A stretch of DNA of 64,000 bases from Planctomycetota bacterium (GCA_018242525.1 JAFEBS010000045.1:21849-85848); one strand, 5' to 3'. Counted from the stretch's first letter, positions 32,569-41,761 are shown. Translations and numbers: made by a program. Notes: generated from the sequence alone by a model not told the origin.

Positions 32569-33627
32569 CTACGCCCGACGGATGGGCGCTGGCTTGGCAC
32601 GGTGAGTTCGGATCTCCGTCAATGCCCGCTGGAAATCGTCGGGCAACGGGGCCTCAAATTCGAGCCGCTCGCCGGTCACCGGATGGTTAAAACAGAGTCG
32701 CAGTGCGTGCAGTGCCTGCCGCTGAATCAGGATTTCATCCTGGTCTGCAGGCAGGTTCTCAATCAGATCCGACATCCGCAGCGCGGCCCGGCCTTCGTAA
32801 AGGCGATCCGCCACGACGGAATGACCCAGGTGGTGCATATGGACTCGCAACTGATGAGTCCGCCCCGTTTGCGGACAGAGCCGCATGAACGAGAAACCGC
32901 GGTGACGCTCCAGAACTTCGTAGAACGTGGCCGCAAACCTTGAGTTTCCTCCTTCCGGGCAAACCATCATCCGTTCCCGGTTTCGCTGGCTGACGCGGAC
33001 ATGTGTTTCGATGTAGTCGCGATCAAACGCAACCTCTCCCCACACGATGGCTCGATATTCCTTCTCGACGGTCCGCTCTTCAAACTGGCTGCTCAGGCTC
33101 GAGTGAACGGTGTTGTCCTTGGCGACGACCAGGACCCCGCTGGTGTCGCGATCGAGCCGGTGCACGATCCCGGCCCGGTGCTTTCCGGCGACATCGCTCA
33201 GTTTGTCAAAATGGAACTGCAAGGCTCCCGCCAGCGTTCCCATGTAGTTACCGCGACCGGGATGCACAATCATGTTCGCGGGCTTGTTGATCACGATCAG
33301 CGAATCGTCGTCGTACAGGACATCCAGCGGAATGTCCTCGGGTGGCAATGTCAGATCGGGAATTTCCGGCAGCCGGAATTCCACGACATCGTTCACGCGC
33401 AGGCGTCGCGCGATCTTGACGGGCAACCCGTTGACCAGCACCCCGCGATCATCAATCACCCGCTGAAATGCACCACGGCTGAAGTTGGGGTGCAGGCGGG
33501 TCAGGTAGTGGTCAATCCGCCAGCCGTGGGCACGCGCCTCGACAACCACCTTGATCGGCCCGGTGACCTCGCCCCCCGTGTCCTCAGCAGGTTCATCGGG
33601 TTCAACATCAGGGATTTCTTCAGTCAT
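32569..33627 (-). CDS. RluD-type 23S rRNA pseudouridine synthase
   Basis: A 352-residue RluA-family enzyme that converts uridines to pseudouridine in RNA; RluD itself modifies helix 69 of 23S rRNA. Order: N-terminal S4 RNA-binding domain (WRIDHYLTRLHPNFSRGAFQRVI), then the catalytic domain with the catalytic Asp in GIVHRLDRDTSGVLVVAK and the RTHQLRVHMHHLGH block. The ATG at 33627 begins an acidic 30-residue leader. Target site is inferred from the S4 plus RluA layout; RluC-like specificity cannot be excluded. Confidence 0.92.
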   Translation of the reverse strand: MTEEIPDVEPDEPAEDTGGEVTGPIKVVVEARAHGWRIDHYLTRLHPNFSRGAFQRVIDDRGVLVNGLPVKIARRLRVNDVVEFRLPEIPDLTLPPEDIPLDVLYDDDSLIVINKPANMIVHPGRGNYMGTLAGALQFHFDKLSDVAGKHRAGIVHRLDRDTSGVLVVAKDNTVHSSLSSQFEERTVEKEYRAIVWGEVAFDRDYIETHVRVSQRNRERMMVCPEGGNSRFAATFYEVLERHRGFSFMRLCPQTGRTHQLRVHMHHLGHSVVADRLYEGRAALRMSDLIENLPADQDEILIQRQALHALRLCFNHPVTGERLEFEAPLPDDFQRALTEIRTHRAKPAPIRRA

Positions 33628-33650
33628 TACAGAGCCAATATCAAAAATGA

Positions 33651-33675
33651 AGCCCGGCATGCCAGATGCCGGGCT
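33651..33675 (-). terminator. Rho-independent terminator after the TPR gene
   Basis: AGCCCGGCAT pairs with ATGCCGGGCT around GCCAG. On the minus strand it is followed by TCATTTTTGATATT. It ends the 33709-34626 gene, leaving the RluD-type gene to its own promoter. Confidence 0.75.
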
Positions 33676-33708
33676 GTACGGTCTTCGTGACCCGTGGGTA
33701 AGGACAAA

Positions 33709-34626
33709 CTATTCCTGCTTGTCAGTTTCCTTGTCCGGTGATTCTTCCGGCTTCTTCTGCGGAGCAGCCTCAGCCGGCTTTTCATCCGGCTTCGAAGGTT
33801 CTTCCGGTTTGGCTTCTGGCTTCGGTTCGCCGGGCTCTGTTTTGGCGTCATCCTTGCCGTCGCCCGCCGCTCCCTCACCCGCGGGTGCGTCCGAATTCGG
33901 GGGATTCGGCTTAAGATCAATCGGGTTATCGCTGGGACTGGCCGGTGGCAGCATCGAATCCAGATCCCCCTTCAGGCCATCCTTCGGACGGGCCTCCGTC
34001 GGCTTCGGATTCTGCTTGGCAAACCACTCGTAGAAATCCTTGGCTCCGCCTGTTTTCAAGGCGGCAATACGTTGCGTGGCGGCGGATTTGTAGAACGTAT
34101 CGGGCAGTTCCTTCAGCAGTCGCTCGTAGGCGTCGACGGCTTTCGTGGTGTCTCCGTCGCTGGTCGCTTCCAGCGTCTGTGCCAATCCCCACAAGGCTCG
34201 TTCCTGGATCGCCGGCTCGGGGGGCGAATTCACCGCGGCCGCTGCAAACCCTTCGCGTGCCTTCTTGAGATCCGTCAAGGCACTTTCGCGGTCCGTAAAC
34301 AGCAGCGGCAGCCCCGACTGCAGATACAGTTCCGATTCCCGCAGCCTGGCCCATCGTCCTGCGACGGTGCCCTTGAAGTCGTCCGCGACTTCGCCGAAAT
34401 CCTTCTCGTTTTCAGCGCTTTCCAGCCTCGTCCAAGCCTTAATCGACGTGGCACTCGATTGTCGAGACCACCATGTCACAGCAGCCGCGACCAGCAGCAG
34501 TCCACAAATCCCTGCCACGATCTTGGTGGCATGTTCTTCGAGTCGATGACCGACAACTTGAACCGTCTGACCCAGTTCGTTGGTCTTCAGCCGCTGACGT
34601 TCTTCGGTATTCATGCTGGCAGACAT
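33709..34626 (-). CDS. Membrane-anchored TPR protein with charged Pro/Glu/Lys tail
   Basis: A 305-residue protein: cytoplasmic N-terminus, one membrane helix (IVAGICGLLLVAAAVTWW, about 36-53), a TPR-like region resembling YfgM (LWGLAQTLEATSDGDTTKAVDAYERLLKELPDTFY), and a C-terminal 80 residues almost wholly made of Pro, Glu, Lys, Ala and Asp. YfgM-like proteins work with the Sec translocon and envelope chaperones, so an envelope assembly role is possible. The ATG at 34626 is used here; the ATG at 34614 is equally plausible since neither has a clear ribosome-binding site. Confidence 0.8.
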   Translation of the reverse strand: MSASMNTEERQRLKTNELGQTVQVVGHRLEEHATKIVAGICGLLLVAAAVTWWSRQSSATSIKAWTRLESAENEKDFGEVADDFKGTVAGRWARLRESELYLQSGLPLLFTDRESALTDLKKAREGFAAAAVNSPPEPAIQERALWGLAQTLEATSDGDTTKAVDAYERLLKELPDTFYKSAATQRIAALKTGGAKDFYEWFAKQNPKPTEARPKDGLKGDLDSMLPPASPSDNPIDLKPNPPNSDAPAGEGAAGDGKDDAKTEPGEPKPEAKPEEPSKPDEKPAEAAPQKKPEESPDKETDKQE

Positions 34627-34845
34627 CCGTGATGTAATTCGATTCGCCACACAAAACACCCTGTGCGTGTGGAACCGCGAGTATAGAAGTGACTTCCGGG
34701 ACCGTCAAGTTTCGCAAACTTCTCTGCTCACAATCGTTTGCGCGAAAATCGACGGTTTTGCATGCTTCCCGGTCCAATGAAAATGCCTCGTGCGGTCAGG
34801 CACGAGGCATCTCGATTCGTCAACCGGACTTCGGGGCTGCCCTGA

Positions 34846-36219
34846 CTATTGGCAGCAGGGAGCGGCCGGGCAACAGGCCGGAACCTGAACCGTCTTGGGA
34901 ACCATCTTGCACACTTGCACCTGGATTTCCTTTTCGACGCAGACAGGAACGCAAACCGTGTACGTTTCTGTCTTCTTTTCCGGAACCGTCTCGCAGACAG
35001 TCACCGGAAACTGTTCTTCGCGAGTCTTGGGGACACAAACCGTGTAACTCACGGTCCGGGTCTTCTGCTCGGGAACCATCCGGCAGACAGTGACCGGACG
35101 GGTCCTGGTTTCGGGTTTGCACAACTGAACCTGGTACTCATAGTCCTGCATCGAACGGACCATTTCACAGACCTGTACTGTGCGGGTGCGTTGTTCGGGC
35201 TTGCACAGCCGAACCTGGTATTCATAGTCCTGCATGGATCGGACCATCTCACAGACCCGGACAGTGCGGGTTCGCAATTCGGGCTTACACAGAGTCACGG
35301 TGTAAGTGAACGGAACTTGCTTGCACTGACGGGTGTAGACGGTGCATTGCACTTCACGCTGAACAATCTTTGGCACCCAGACGTTCTGAGTGACCACGGT
35401 GTTGCAGACAGGTGCCGGAGCGCAGGAACCACACGAGCCGCACGGATCGGCTCCGCAGCAGGCATAATGGCGATTTGGTCGGCAACAGTGAGTGACGACG
35501 CCGCAAGGCTGGCAGCCATTGGCAACCGGCACGCAGCGTTGTTCCCAGTGCCCCTGATCTTCGCAGACTGTCCGAGTCTGCACGACGGGAACACATTCCC
35601 AGATCGTCCGCATCCCGCTGCGTTGTTCCGTGTAGGGGACATTGACGGTACAGGTCTGTTGAACCTCCCGAGTCACCGGAGTCATCACGCAACGAGTTCC
35701 CTTGCGGGTTTCGCAATAGGGGACCATCACCGTGTACGTCTGTTCGACGCTTCTGGTAACGGGCGTGACAACGCAACGAGTTCCTTTACGCGTCTCGCAA
35801 TAGGGAACCATCACGGTGTAGGACTGTTGCACCGTTTCCGAAACCATCTTGCACTCGGTGTAGGTCTCTTCACGTGTCCGAGTTTCATTTTCGGAATACG
35901 CGACAGTTCGCGTCCGCATCTCTGTCCGGGGAACAAGCTTGCACACGGTAAACTCGCGTGTCTTCTGTTCCTGCTTGTATTCCGTGACCTGAATCTTGCG
36001 AGTTTCGGTCACCATGACCGGTTCCATCACGGTCTGTTCAACCATGGCTGGTGCACAGGCCGTGGCGACGGTCGCGCAGGCAGGCGCGTTGACGCAACAC
36101 GGGCTGGGCACGCACTGGGCTGCGCAAGGGTCGCAACATCGCGCCCTTCGCCAGTGTCCTGCGTCGGCGACCGACCCCAACGCGGACAGTCCGAGCAAAA
36201 ACAACACCAACTTTTTCAT
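34846..36219 (-). CDS. Cys-rich YTV-type planctomycete cell-wall protein
   Basis: A 457-residue exported protein with a signal peptide (MKKLVLFLLGLSALGSVADA) and about 45 Cys, roughly one residue in ten. The mature chain is dominated by YTV-style repeats: two units of 28 residues starting YTVMVPYCETRKGTRCV, and a second set of two 28-residue units starting LCKPE and containing RSMQDYEYQV. YTV domains are known from Cys-rich proteinaceous walls of planctomycetes, where disulfide cross-linking is thought to give rigidity. The ATG at 36219 follows GAGGGGG; the GTG one codon earlier is possible. It is a single gene facing a divergent cyanophycinase-like gene. Confidence 0.9.
   Translation of the reverse strand: MKKLVLFLLGLSALGSVADAGHWRRARCCDPCAAQCVPSPCCVNAPACATVATACAPAMVEQTVMEPVMVTETRKIQVTEYKQEQKTREFTVCKLVPRTEMRTRTVAYSENETRTREETYTECKMVSETVQQSYTVMVPYCETRKGTRCVVTPVTRSVEQTYTVMVPYCETRKGTRCVMTPVTREVQQTCTVNVPYTEQRSGMRTIWECVPVVQTRTVCEDQGHWEQRCVPVANGCQPCGVVTHCCRPNRHYACCGADPCGSCGSCAPAPVCNTVVTQNVWVPKIVQREVQCTVYTRQCKQVPFTYTVTLCKPELRTRTVRVCEMVRSMQDYEYQVRLCKPEQRTRTVQVCEMVRSMQDYEYQVQLCKPETRTRPVTVCRMVPEQKTRTVSYTVCVPKTREEQFPVTVCETVPEKKTETYTVCVPVCVEKEIQVQVCKMVPKTVQVPACCPAAPCCQ
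35125..35292. repeat. 84-base tandem repeat inside the YTV gene (LCKPE units)
   Basis: Two full units (35209-35292 and 35125-35208) and a diverged third beginning at 35124 encode 28 residues each, starting LCKPE. Nucleotide identity between the two full units is high, so the duplication is recent or kept by conversion. Confidence 0.85.
35653..35820. repeat. 84-base tandem repeat inside the YTV gene (YTVMVPYC units)
   Basis: Units at 35737-35820 and 35653-35736, with a diverged third starting at 35652 (CTVNVPYTEQRSGMR). The 28-residue period equals that of the other array, which points to a common structural repeat. Confidence 0.85.
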
Positions 36220-36716
36220 CACATCCCCCTCGTAACTTATTGCTCTTACTCACTTTCGGCCAGCCCGAAAGAGCAGTTCCGGCTCGTGGCCCCCTGGAAG
36301 CGATTGTTCCGATTAATCTGAATGGGGGGTTCACGCGACATGGTAAAACTGTGCAGAGCCAGAGTCCAGCAGTAGATTACGAGATTTGTAAGAAAAAGGG
36401 GGGCAACTGATTTGTCAGTGGTTGCCTTCTCCGCAAGTTGACTGGCGCCGCGATTCTGACGCTTGCCGAGTGAACAGGCAGCGGATCCTAAAGAAGCAGC
36501 GTTCATTTCAACTACGCAAGGTGGACTGGTGCGTATAATTGGGGCGATTTGCCAGTGGATTTGCACGGTTTGCCTGGATTCGTGAAAGCTTACCAATTTG
36601 GAACTCCACTTGCTCTAGACATCGAACCGACATATTTTGATGCGTACATGGACGTACCACTCTCCCAAGGACGGTGGGCGGCTGCTTTCTCCAGACTTTT
36701 ATGGGAGCACACCGCA
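36220..36716. other. Divergent intergenic region
   Basis: Separates the YTV gene (minus) and the cyanophycinase-like gene (plus). A perfect TATAAT at 36534-36539 could be a -10 element for the plus strand, without a good -35. A frame open from 36549 is not used as the start because a GGGAG site precedes the ATG at 36717. Confidence 0.55.
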
Positions 36717-38402
36717 ATGATTGGATCGCAGATCAGATCGGTTGACCGATCACGAGTGATTCGGACCGCACTGGTGGCGTGTAGCCTGCTGGCGACCGCC
36801 TCAGGGTTACCAGCGGAAGAAATCAAATCCCCCCCTCTGCCTCTTTTTCAAACTCACGCCCCGGCCTCGATTCCCGGGACACTTTTCATCTGCGGCGGCG
36901 GAACTTTGCCCCCCGCTTTGATCGATCGGTTTTTTGAATTTGGCGGCGGCGAAAACGCACGCGTGGTGATAGTCACGACCGCCAGCACGCTGGCCGGCAC
37001 GAAAGAACTGGAAGACAAGTTCGATCCGTGGATGGCCCGTCCGCACAAGTCGATTGACTTCTTTCATGCCAGAAACCGCGCTGAAGCGGACAGTCCGGAA
37101 TTCTGCCGGAAGTTGGACATGGCAACGGCCATCTGGTTTTCAGGGGGCGATCAAAACCTGCTGACAACAGCCTATTTGGGAACCCATGCCTGGAAGCAGT
37201 TTCACGCCGTCCTGAAGCGTCACGGGGTTGTCGGCGGAACGTCCGCCGGGGCCGCGATCATGTCGCATACCATGATTGCCGGTGGCCGAAACGAACCAAT
37301 CATTTCGGAAGGTTTTGGGTTCTTGCCCGGTACGATCATCGATCAACATTTTCGCAAGCGTGACCGCGAAGGGCGTCTGAAACAGGCCGTTCATCTGCAT
37401 CCCGGTCATGTCGGGATCGGGATCGACGAATCGACGGCGTTGATCGTGCGGGGACGATCGATGGAAGCGATCGGCGAATCGGATGTCACGCTTTACCTGG
37501 CGCCTTCACCGCACCGGGACGAGATGAAAGCGTACCTGCGTCACGGTGAGAAGGATGACCTGATCAAACTCACCCGGGCGGCGATCGATCGAACCCGAAA
37601 GGATCTGCAACTTGCCCAACGGCGGATTCCCGAAGTCAAGGAGGGGACTCTGGTCATCGTGGGCGGTGGCGCCACCCCGCAGGCAGCCGTTGACAAATTC
37701 CTGGCGGCGGCCGGCGGCAAGGATGCCCCCATCATCGTGGTCTCAAACGCCTGGGGCGACGATCCCCCTGAAGAACAAAAGGTCTGCGGCTGGCTGAAAA
37801 CCGCCGGTGCCAACAATGTCCGTCAGTTGCACACCCGCGACCAGAAGGAACTGTCACAGCCAGACTTGCTGGCCTGGTTGAAAGAGGCTCGTGGTGTCTG
37901 GTTTACGGGAGGCGTTCAATGGCGACTGGTCGATGCCTATCTGGACACTCCGATCCAGAAACTGTTTCAGGACGTGTTGCATCGCGGTGGCGTGATCGGC
38001 GGGACGTCGGCGGGAGCATCGATCCAGGGAGAATACCTGGTTCGCGGCAACCCGGCGCGTCAGGAAGACATGATGGCTGAAGGCTATGACCGGGGTTTCT
38101 GCTTCCTGCCGGGCGCGGCGATCGACCAGCAATTCCACGAACGCGATCGATTGGGTGACATGTCGTCGCTCAAGAAGAAACTTCCCCATCTGGTGGGAAT
38201 CGGAATCGACGAGTCGACGGCGCTGATCGTGCACGGGACCACGATGGAAGTCGTCGGACAGAATCAGGTTTCGATCTTCGATCGCGAATCGGATTCGACC
38301 GCCGCTTCGGACTACGAGGTTGTCAAAGCAGGGCAAAAATACGACTTCAAACAGCAACGGTTGATGGATCAAGTGGCTGTCGAAGCGGCCCTCATCAAAT
38401 GA
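36717..38402 (+). CDS. Double-domain peptidase S51 (cyanophycinase-like)
   Basis: A 561-residue exported protein (signal peptide about 1-33) made of two S51 domains. Each has the nucleophile motif GGTSAGA, with Ser176 and Ser431. The first has FSGGDQ before it, the second FTGGVQ. Each is followed by GFLPG or CFLPG, then a DQHF/DQQF motif, and GIGIDESTALIV, which is diagnostic for cyanophycinase-type peptidases. Cyanophycinases hydrolyse the Asp-Arg storage polymer, but no cyanophycin synthetase gene is in the window. The target may be another beta-linked acidic peptide. Confidence 0.9.
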   Translation: MIGSQIRSVDRSRVIRTALVACSLLATASGLPAEEIKSPPLPLFQTHAPASIPGTLFICGGGTLPPALIDRFFEFGGGENARVVIVTTASTLAGTKELEDKFDPWMARPHKSIDFFHARNRAEADSPEFCRKLDMATAIWFSGGDQNLLTTAYLGTHAWKQFHAVLKRHGVVGGTSAGAAIMSHTMIAGGRNEPIISEGFGFLPGTIIDQHFRKRDREGRLKQAVHLHPGHVGIGIDESTALIVRGRSMEAIGESDVTLYLAPSPHRDEMKAYLRHGEKDDLIKLTRAAIDRTRKDLQLAQRRIPEVKEGTLVIVGGGATPQAAVDKFLAAAGGKDAPIIVVSNAWGDDPPEEQKVCGWLKTAGANNVRQLHTRDQKELSQPDLLAWLKEARGVWFTGGVQWRLVDAYLDTPIQKLFQDVLHRGGVIGGTSAGASIQGEYLVRGNPARQEDMMAEGYDRGFCFLPGAAIDQQFHERDRLGDMSSLKKKLPHLVGIGIDESTALIVHGTTMEVVGQNQVSIFDRESDSTAASDYEVVKAGQKYDFKQQRLMDQVAVEAALIK

Positions 38403-38434
38403 CCCTGTCCATCGCGACCCGCGACGAATCTGCT

Positions 38435-38440
38435 TATAAT
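38435..38440 (+). promoter_or_regulatory. Possible -10 element of the MoxR gene
   Basis: A perfect TATAAT 45 bases upstream of the MoxR start codon. No convincing -35 hexamer is at 16-18 bases spacing. Confidence 0.3.
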
Positions 38441-38484
38441 TCCGCACCGACATTTCTAACGGTTGCGGAATTGGGAGAGAGTAC

Positions 38485-39423
38485 GTGGCGGAAGACCATT
38501 CGTTGATCGCGGGATTGGAACGTAACGTCGCATCCGCAATTCTTGGGAAACCAGACACTGTCCGACTGGCGATAGTCGCCATGCTTTCGGGCGGCCACCT
38601 GCTGGTGGAAGATGCCCCCGGAGTCGGAAAAACGTCGCTGGCCAAGGCGTTGGCCAAGAGCTTTGACTGTGACTTCAAACGACTGCAATTTACCCCCGAC
38701 ATGCTGCCCAGTGACATCCTGGGGTCCAGCGTGTATCTGCCCAGCCTGGGAGAATTTGAATTCCGCCCCGGTCCAATCTTCACCAATGTGCTGCTGGCGG
38801 ACGAGATCAACCGGACCACGCCACGCACTCAAAGTGCCCTGCTGGAAGCGATGAGCGAAGGACAGGTCTCGGTCGAAGGCAAAACTCATCCGTTGGCTGA
38901 GCCGTTTTTTGTACTGGCCACCCAGAACCCCTATGAATTTGAAGGGACCTATCCGCTGCCCGAAAACCAGTTGGACCGGTTCATGCTCTGCATCGAAATC
39001 GGGTATCCGACGCGGGAAGTCGAACGGAATGTTCTGACAAATCATCGCGACGGTGAACCGGTCGACAGATTGAAAGCCGTCCTGACGGGCGACCAGTTGC
39101 GGCAGTTGCAGCATTCCGCCCGCAACATCCGGGTCGACGACGCGATCAACGATTACATGCTCGACCTGATTCACGCCACTCGAAGTCACGAGCAACTGCA
39201 GTTGGGGGTCAGCACGCGTGGTGCCATCACGCTGTATCGGGCCGTTCAGGGACTGGCTCTGATGGAAGGACGCAATTACGCGATTCCGGACGATGTCAAA
39301 CGGCTGGCTGTTCCTGTCCTGGCCCACCGCATCGTGGTCAAGGGCGTACTGCATGAAGGGCGACGTGATCGCGCCAAAATGATCATCACCCAGATCCTGT
39401 CGAAAACCCGGGTGCCCTCCTGA
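38485..39423 (+). CDS. MoxR-family AAA+ ATPase
   Basis: A 312-residue chaperone-like ATPase. Walker A is EDAPGVGKTS, Walker B LLADEINRT, with the GTYPLPENQLDRFM sensor region and the C-terminal MoxR helix bundle. MoxR proteins usually act with VWA-domain partners and DUF58 proteins in assembly of metalloenzymes or envelope complexes; none is adjacent, and the next gene converges only three bases away. It is therefore an orphan copy. The GTG at 38485 follows GGGAGAGAG. Confidence 0.93.
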   Translation: MAEDHSLIAGLERNVASAILGKPDTVRLAIVAMLSGGHLLVEDAPGVGKTSLAKALAKSFDCDFKRLQFTPDMLPSDILGSSVYLPSLGEFEFRPGPIFTNVLLADEINRTTPRTQSALLEAMSEGQVSVEGKTHPLAEPFFVLATQNPYEFEGTYPLPENQLDRFMLCIEIGYPTREVERNVLTNHRDGEPVDRLKAVLTGDQLRQLQHSARNIRVDDAINDYMLDLIHATRSHEQLQLGVSTRGAITLYRAVQGLALMEGRNYAIPDDVKRLAVPVLAHRIVVKGVLHEGRRDRAKMIITQILSKTRVPS

Positions 39424-39426
39424 AAC

Positions 39427-39810
39427 TCACGCGGCGCGGCGGCGGCGGCGATAGTACGTTGTGACAGCCGTGCCCGGCGTGCCTGTCGTTCTGCCGTCGA
39501 CTGGCTCAACGACGTACGAGTTTGACAGAATGCGGAAGAAGAGCAGCAGCAGGAAAGCTCCTCCCGTTCCGGCGGCAAATCCCAGCGGGCTGATCGGCGT
39601 GACGCGGAAGCTGGTGTCAAACAGCAACAGCACTCCGCACCCAATCAGGCTGCCGGCGATCCCCATCAGCAATGTTCCGATCGCTCCACCGGGATCTCGG
39701 CCCGGCATGATCGCCTTTGCCGCCAGGCCAACCAGTGTTCCAAAGCCGACCCACATCAACAGTTCGTGTGCAGCGTGATCAAGAATTACCGCCAGATTGG
39801 GATCAGCCAT
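39427..39810 (-). CDS. GlsB/YeaQ/YmgE-like small membrane protein
   Basis: A 127-residue protein with three hydrophobic segments and the Gly-rich pattern of the transglycosylase-associated (GlsB/YeaQ) family: VGLAAKAIMPGRDPGGAIGTLLMGIAGSLIG. The hydrophobic part ends in a Pro/Gly/Thr tail and a run of Arg. Function is unknown; some relatives are stress-induced. The ATG at 39810 has GGAG six bases upstream, which decides against the longer frame. Confidence 0.85.
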   Translation of the reverse strand: MADPNLAVILDHAAHELLMWVGFGTLVGLAAKAIMPGRDPGGAIGTLLMGIAGSLIGCGVLLLFDTSFRVTPISPLGFAAGTGGAFLLLLFFRILSNSYVVEPVDGRTTGTPGTAVTTYYRRRRRAA

Positions 39811-40089
39811 GACTCGCTCCATCGTGTCGTCCGGCGTCAAGTTTCGGCAAACTCCGCCGGTCCTGGTGCCGAAAACAATCGGTTTGTTTCCGTACGAACC
39901 GAATCGGATCGTGGTACGGGGTCTGTGCAGATTCGTTTCCGTGACCGGCACGCTGACAAACAGTCAACCCAGTTTACCAGACCGCACAAGTTGATCTGTT
40001 CGCGAAGTTCCACCGGGCGGTAAACTCCGCCGCGTTTTCCGGCCGGTTCGAGGAACCGGATCCCGTCCCGATCCTGGAGATCCGTTGGC

Positions 40090-40758
40090 ATGTCGATGAT
40101 CGAATCCAGGCCAACACCTGTACCGCGTCCGCTCACCTGGGCGTTGCCCATTCTGTTTCTGATCGCGACAGTGGCATCACTGGCATTTGATCTTCCGGTC
40201 GCAACGCTTGCCAAGCGGGACCATCATCCGCGCTGGATGCAGGAAATCCTGGAGAATGCTGAGACTTTCGGGCATGGAATCGGAGTCACGATGATTGTCA
40301 TCGCGGTACTGGCGCTGGATCCGTCCCGACGTCGATCGTGTCCGCAATTGCTCGCCGGGTCGCTGGGGGCCGGATTGATCGCGAATCTGCTGAAGCTGCT
40401 TGTCATCCGCCATCGCCCCCGCGACATCGCTGTGCTGCCGGACTCGGTCTTCGAAACATTCGGCGGCCTGTGGTCCAAGTCGGGCGGAAACGCTGCGCAA
40501 AGCTTTCCGTCCGCACATACAGCGACTGCCGTCGGCCTGGCCGTGATGTTGTCGGCGTACTATCCGCGCGGTCGCTGGTACTTCGTCACCATGGCGACGC
40601 TGGTCGGCATTCAGCGTCTGGAATGCTCCGCTCACTTCCCCAGCGATGTGCTTGCCGGAGCCACGGTTGGCTGGTGTATCGCGGCGGCGTGCCTGCTCAG
40701 CACCGCTTCTCGTGATCATCAGCCTGTGAATTCGTTGCCCACCTTGCGAGCCCGTTGA
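40090..40758 (+). CDS. PAP2-family membrane phosphatase
   Basis: A 222-residue integral membrane phosphatase of the PAP2/undecaprenyl-pyrophosphatase type. Motif C1 is KLLVIRHRPRD, C2 is SFPSAHTAT (the PSGH motif with Ala in place of Gly), and C3 is ECSAHFPSDVLAG, so all three catalytic blocks are present. Likely substrates are lipid phosphates such as undecaprenyl pyrophosphate or phosphatidate. Its 3' end overlaps the convergent SIS-domain gene by 40 bases. Confidence 0.9.
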   Translation: MSMIESRPTPVPRPLTWALPILFLIATVASLAFDLPVATLAKRDHHPRWMQEILENAETFGHGIGVTMIVIAVLALDPSRRRSCPQLLAGSLGAGLIANLLKLLVIRHRPRDIAVLPDSVFETFGGLWSKSGGNAAQSFPSAHTATAVGLAVMLSAYYPRGRWYFVTMATLVGIQRLECSAHFPSDVLAGATVGWCIAAACLLSTASRDHQPVNSLPTLRAR

Positions 40759-41738
40759 GGCTTGTCCACATTGATCCCCAGCGACATGCCCGCTTCCACG
40801 AGCAGATTCCAGCCAGCGGCCAACTGCACGAAGCCCGACAGATCTCCAGCGTCGGGAATGATCACCGTGGGGAACAGGGTGGGTCGCGACGACACCGCGA
40901 TCACCGTCAGTCCCACACCCTTGACCAGCACGTCATGGAATTTCTGTTCCGATTCCGGATAGGGATCGATCCAGACGACGGCATCGTCCGACTGCATGAT
41001 TTCTTCAATCCCGTGAACCGCATAGGTTCCTTCCAGAAAATCGCTGCGTTTGCGGGTGATTTCGTTGGTCTTCAGCGTCAGTTCTTCGGCCACGCCATCG
41101 TTGCGGCCGGCGAAGTAAATTGTTCCGGCGCGGCTCAACGTGTCCGTGATCTGGGGATCAATCGGTGCGACCAAGGCGGACCGCACCTGATCGGCCAGTG
41201 ATGCCAATCGCCCGGACAGGGTCTGCTGACCGGCGATCGCCTCGACCAGCGCGCGGCAGAACAACGCCTGCTCGACAACACTCTTGGTGGCGGCGACGGC
41301 TCCTTCCTTGCCACAGGTCAGCACATGTCCGCGCGCGGCCAGCGCTTCCAGCGGCGAATCGGGCATGGCGGTCAGGCTGTACCGGGACGCATGTCCGGAC
41401 TCCTTCAAGCCGTTGAACAATCGAATGACTTCGGCCGTGCGTCCTGAATTCGACATTCCCAGCACGGACCAGCCCCCCAGCGAATACTGCTGCGACTGAC
41501 GCCCCGCCTCGGTGTGCAGCACGCACGGCCAGCCCTGCTGGCGAGACTGCATGATGGCACTCTTGGCCGGGAACAGGCGACTGGACCCCTCGCCCGTCAA
41601 CAGCAACCGGCCGGTGGCCGCGATCTCGGCCGCAGTCTGGTTGACGACACCGGTATCAAACGTGCGGATGACGTCCGCCGCGGCGAGCATGTCCACGACC
41701 AGATTGAATTTCGAATACGGTTCGCGATCTGCAATCAC
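40719..41738 (-). CDS. Double SIS-domain sugar-phosphate isomerase/deaminase-like protein
   Basis: A 339-residue protein with two SIS domains, as in the isomerase half of GlmS and in AgaS/FrlB. Phosphosugar-binding loops are LTGEGSSRLFPAK and GMSNSGRTAEV, then KEGAVAATKSVVEQ; the second domain has FAGRNDGVAEELTLKTNEITRK. No glutaminase domain is present, so a deaminase or ketose-aldose isomerase is more likely than glucosamine synthesis. It follows the PFK gene by 23 bases. The GTG start at 41738 has AAGGA eight bases upstream. Confidence 0.87.
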   Translation of the reverse strand: MIADREPYSKFNLVVDMLAAADVIRTFDTGVVNQTAAEIAATGRLLLTGEGSSRLFPAKSAIMQSRQQGWPCVLHTEAGRQSQQYSLGGWSVLGMSNSGRTAEVIRLFNGLKESGHASRYSLTAMPDSPLEALAARGHVLTCGKEGAVAATKSVVEQALFCRALVEAIAGQQTLSGRLASLADQVRSALVAPIDPQITDTLSRAGTIYFAGRNDGVAEELTLKTNEITRKRSDFLEGTYAVHGIEEIMQSDDAVVWIDPYPESEQKFHDVLVKGVGLTVIAVSSRPTLFPTVIIPDAGDLSGFVQLAAGWNLLVEAGMSLGINVDKPQRARKVGNEFTG

Positions 41739-41761
41739 AATGTCGTTCCTTCTGTCTTTAT

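Noticed and set aside
35125..35820. CRISPR-like periodic repeats
   Set aside because: The 84-base units lie in frame in a protein gene and have no spacers.
34849..36321. A 490-codon plus-strand frame opposite the YTV gene
   Set aside because: Long open only because of the repeat composition of the sense gene; His/Asp/Arg-rich without motif.
36717..38402. A complete cyanophycin storage system
   Set aside because: Only the degradative peptidase family is present; no cyanophycin synthetase in the window.
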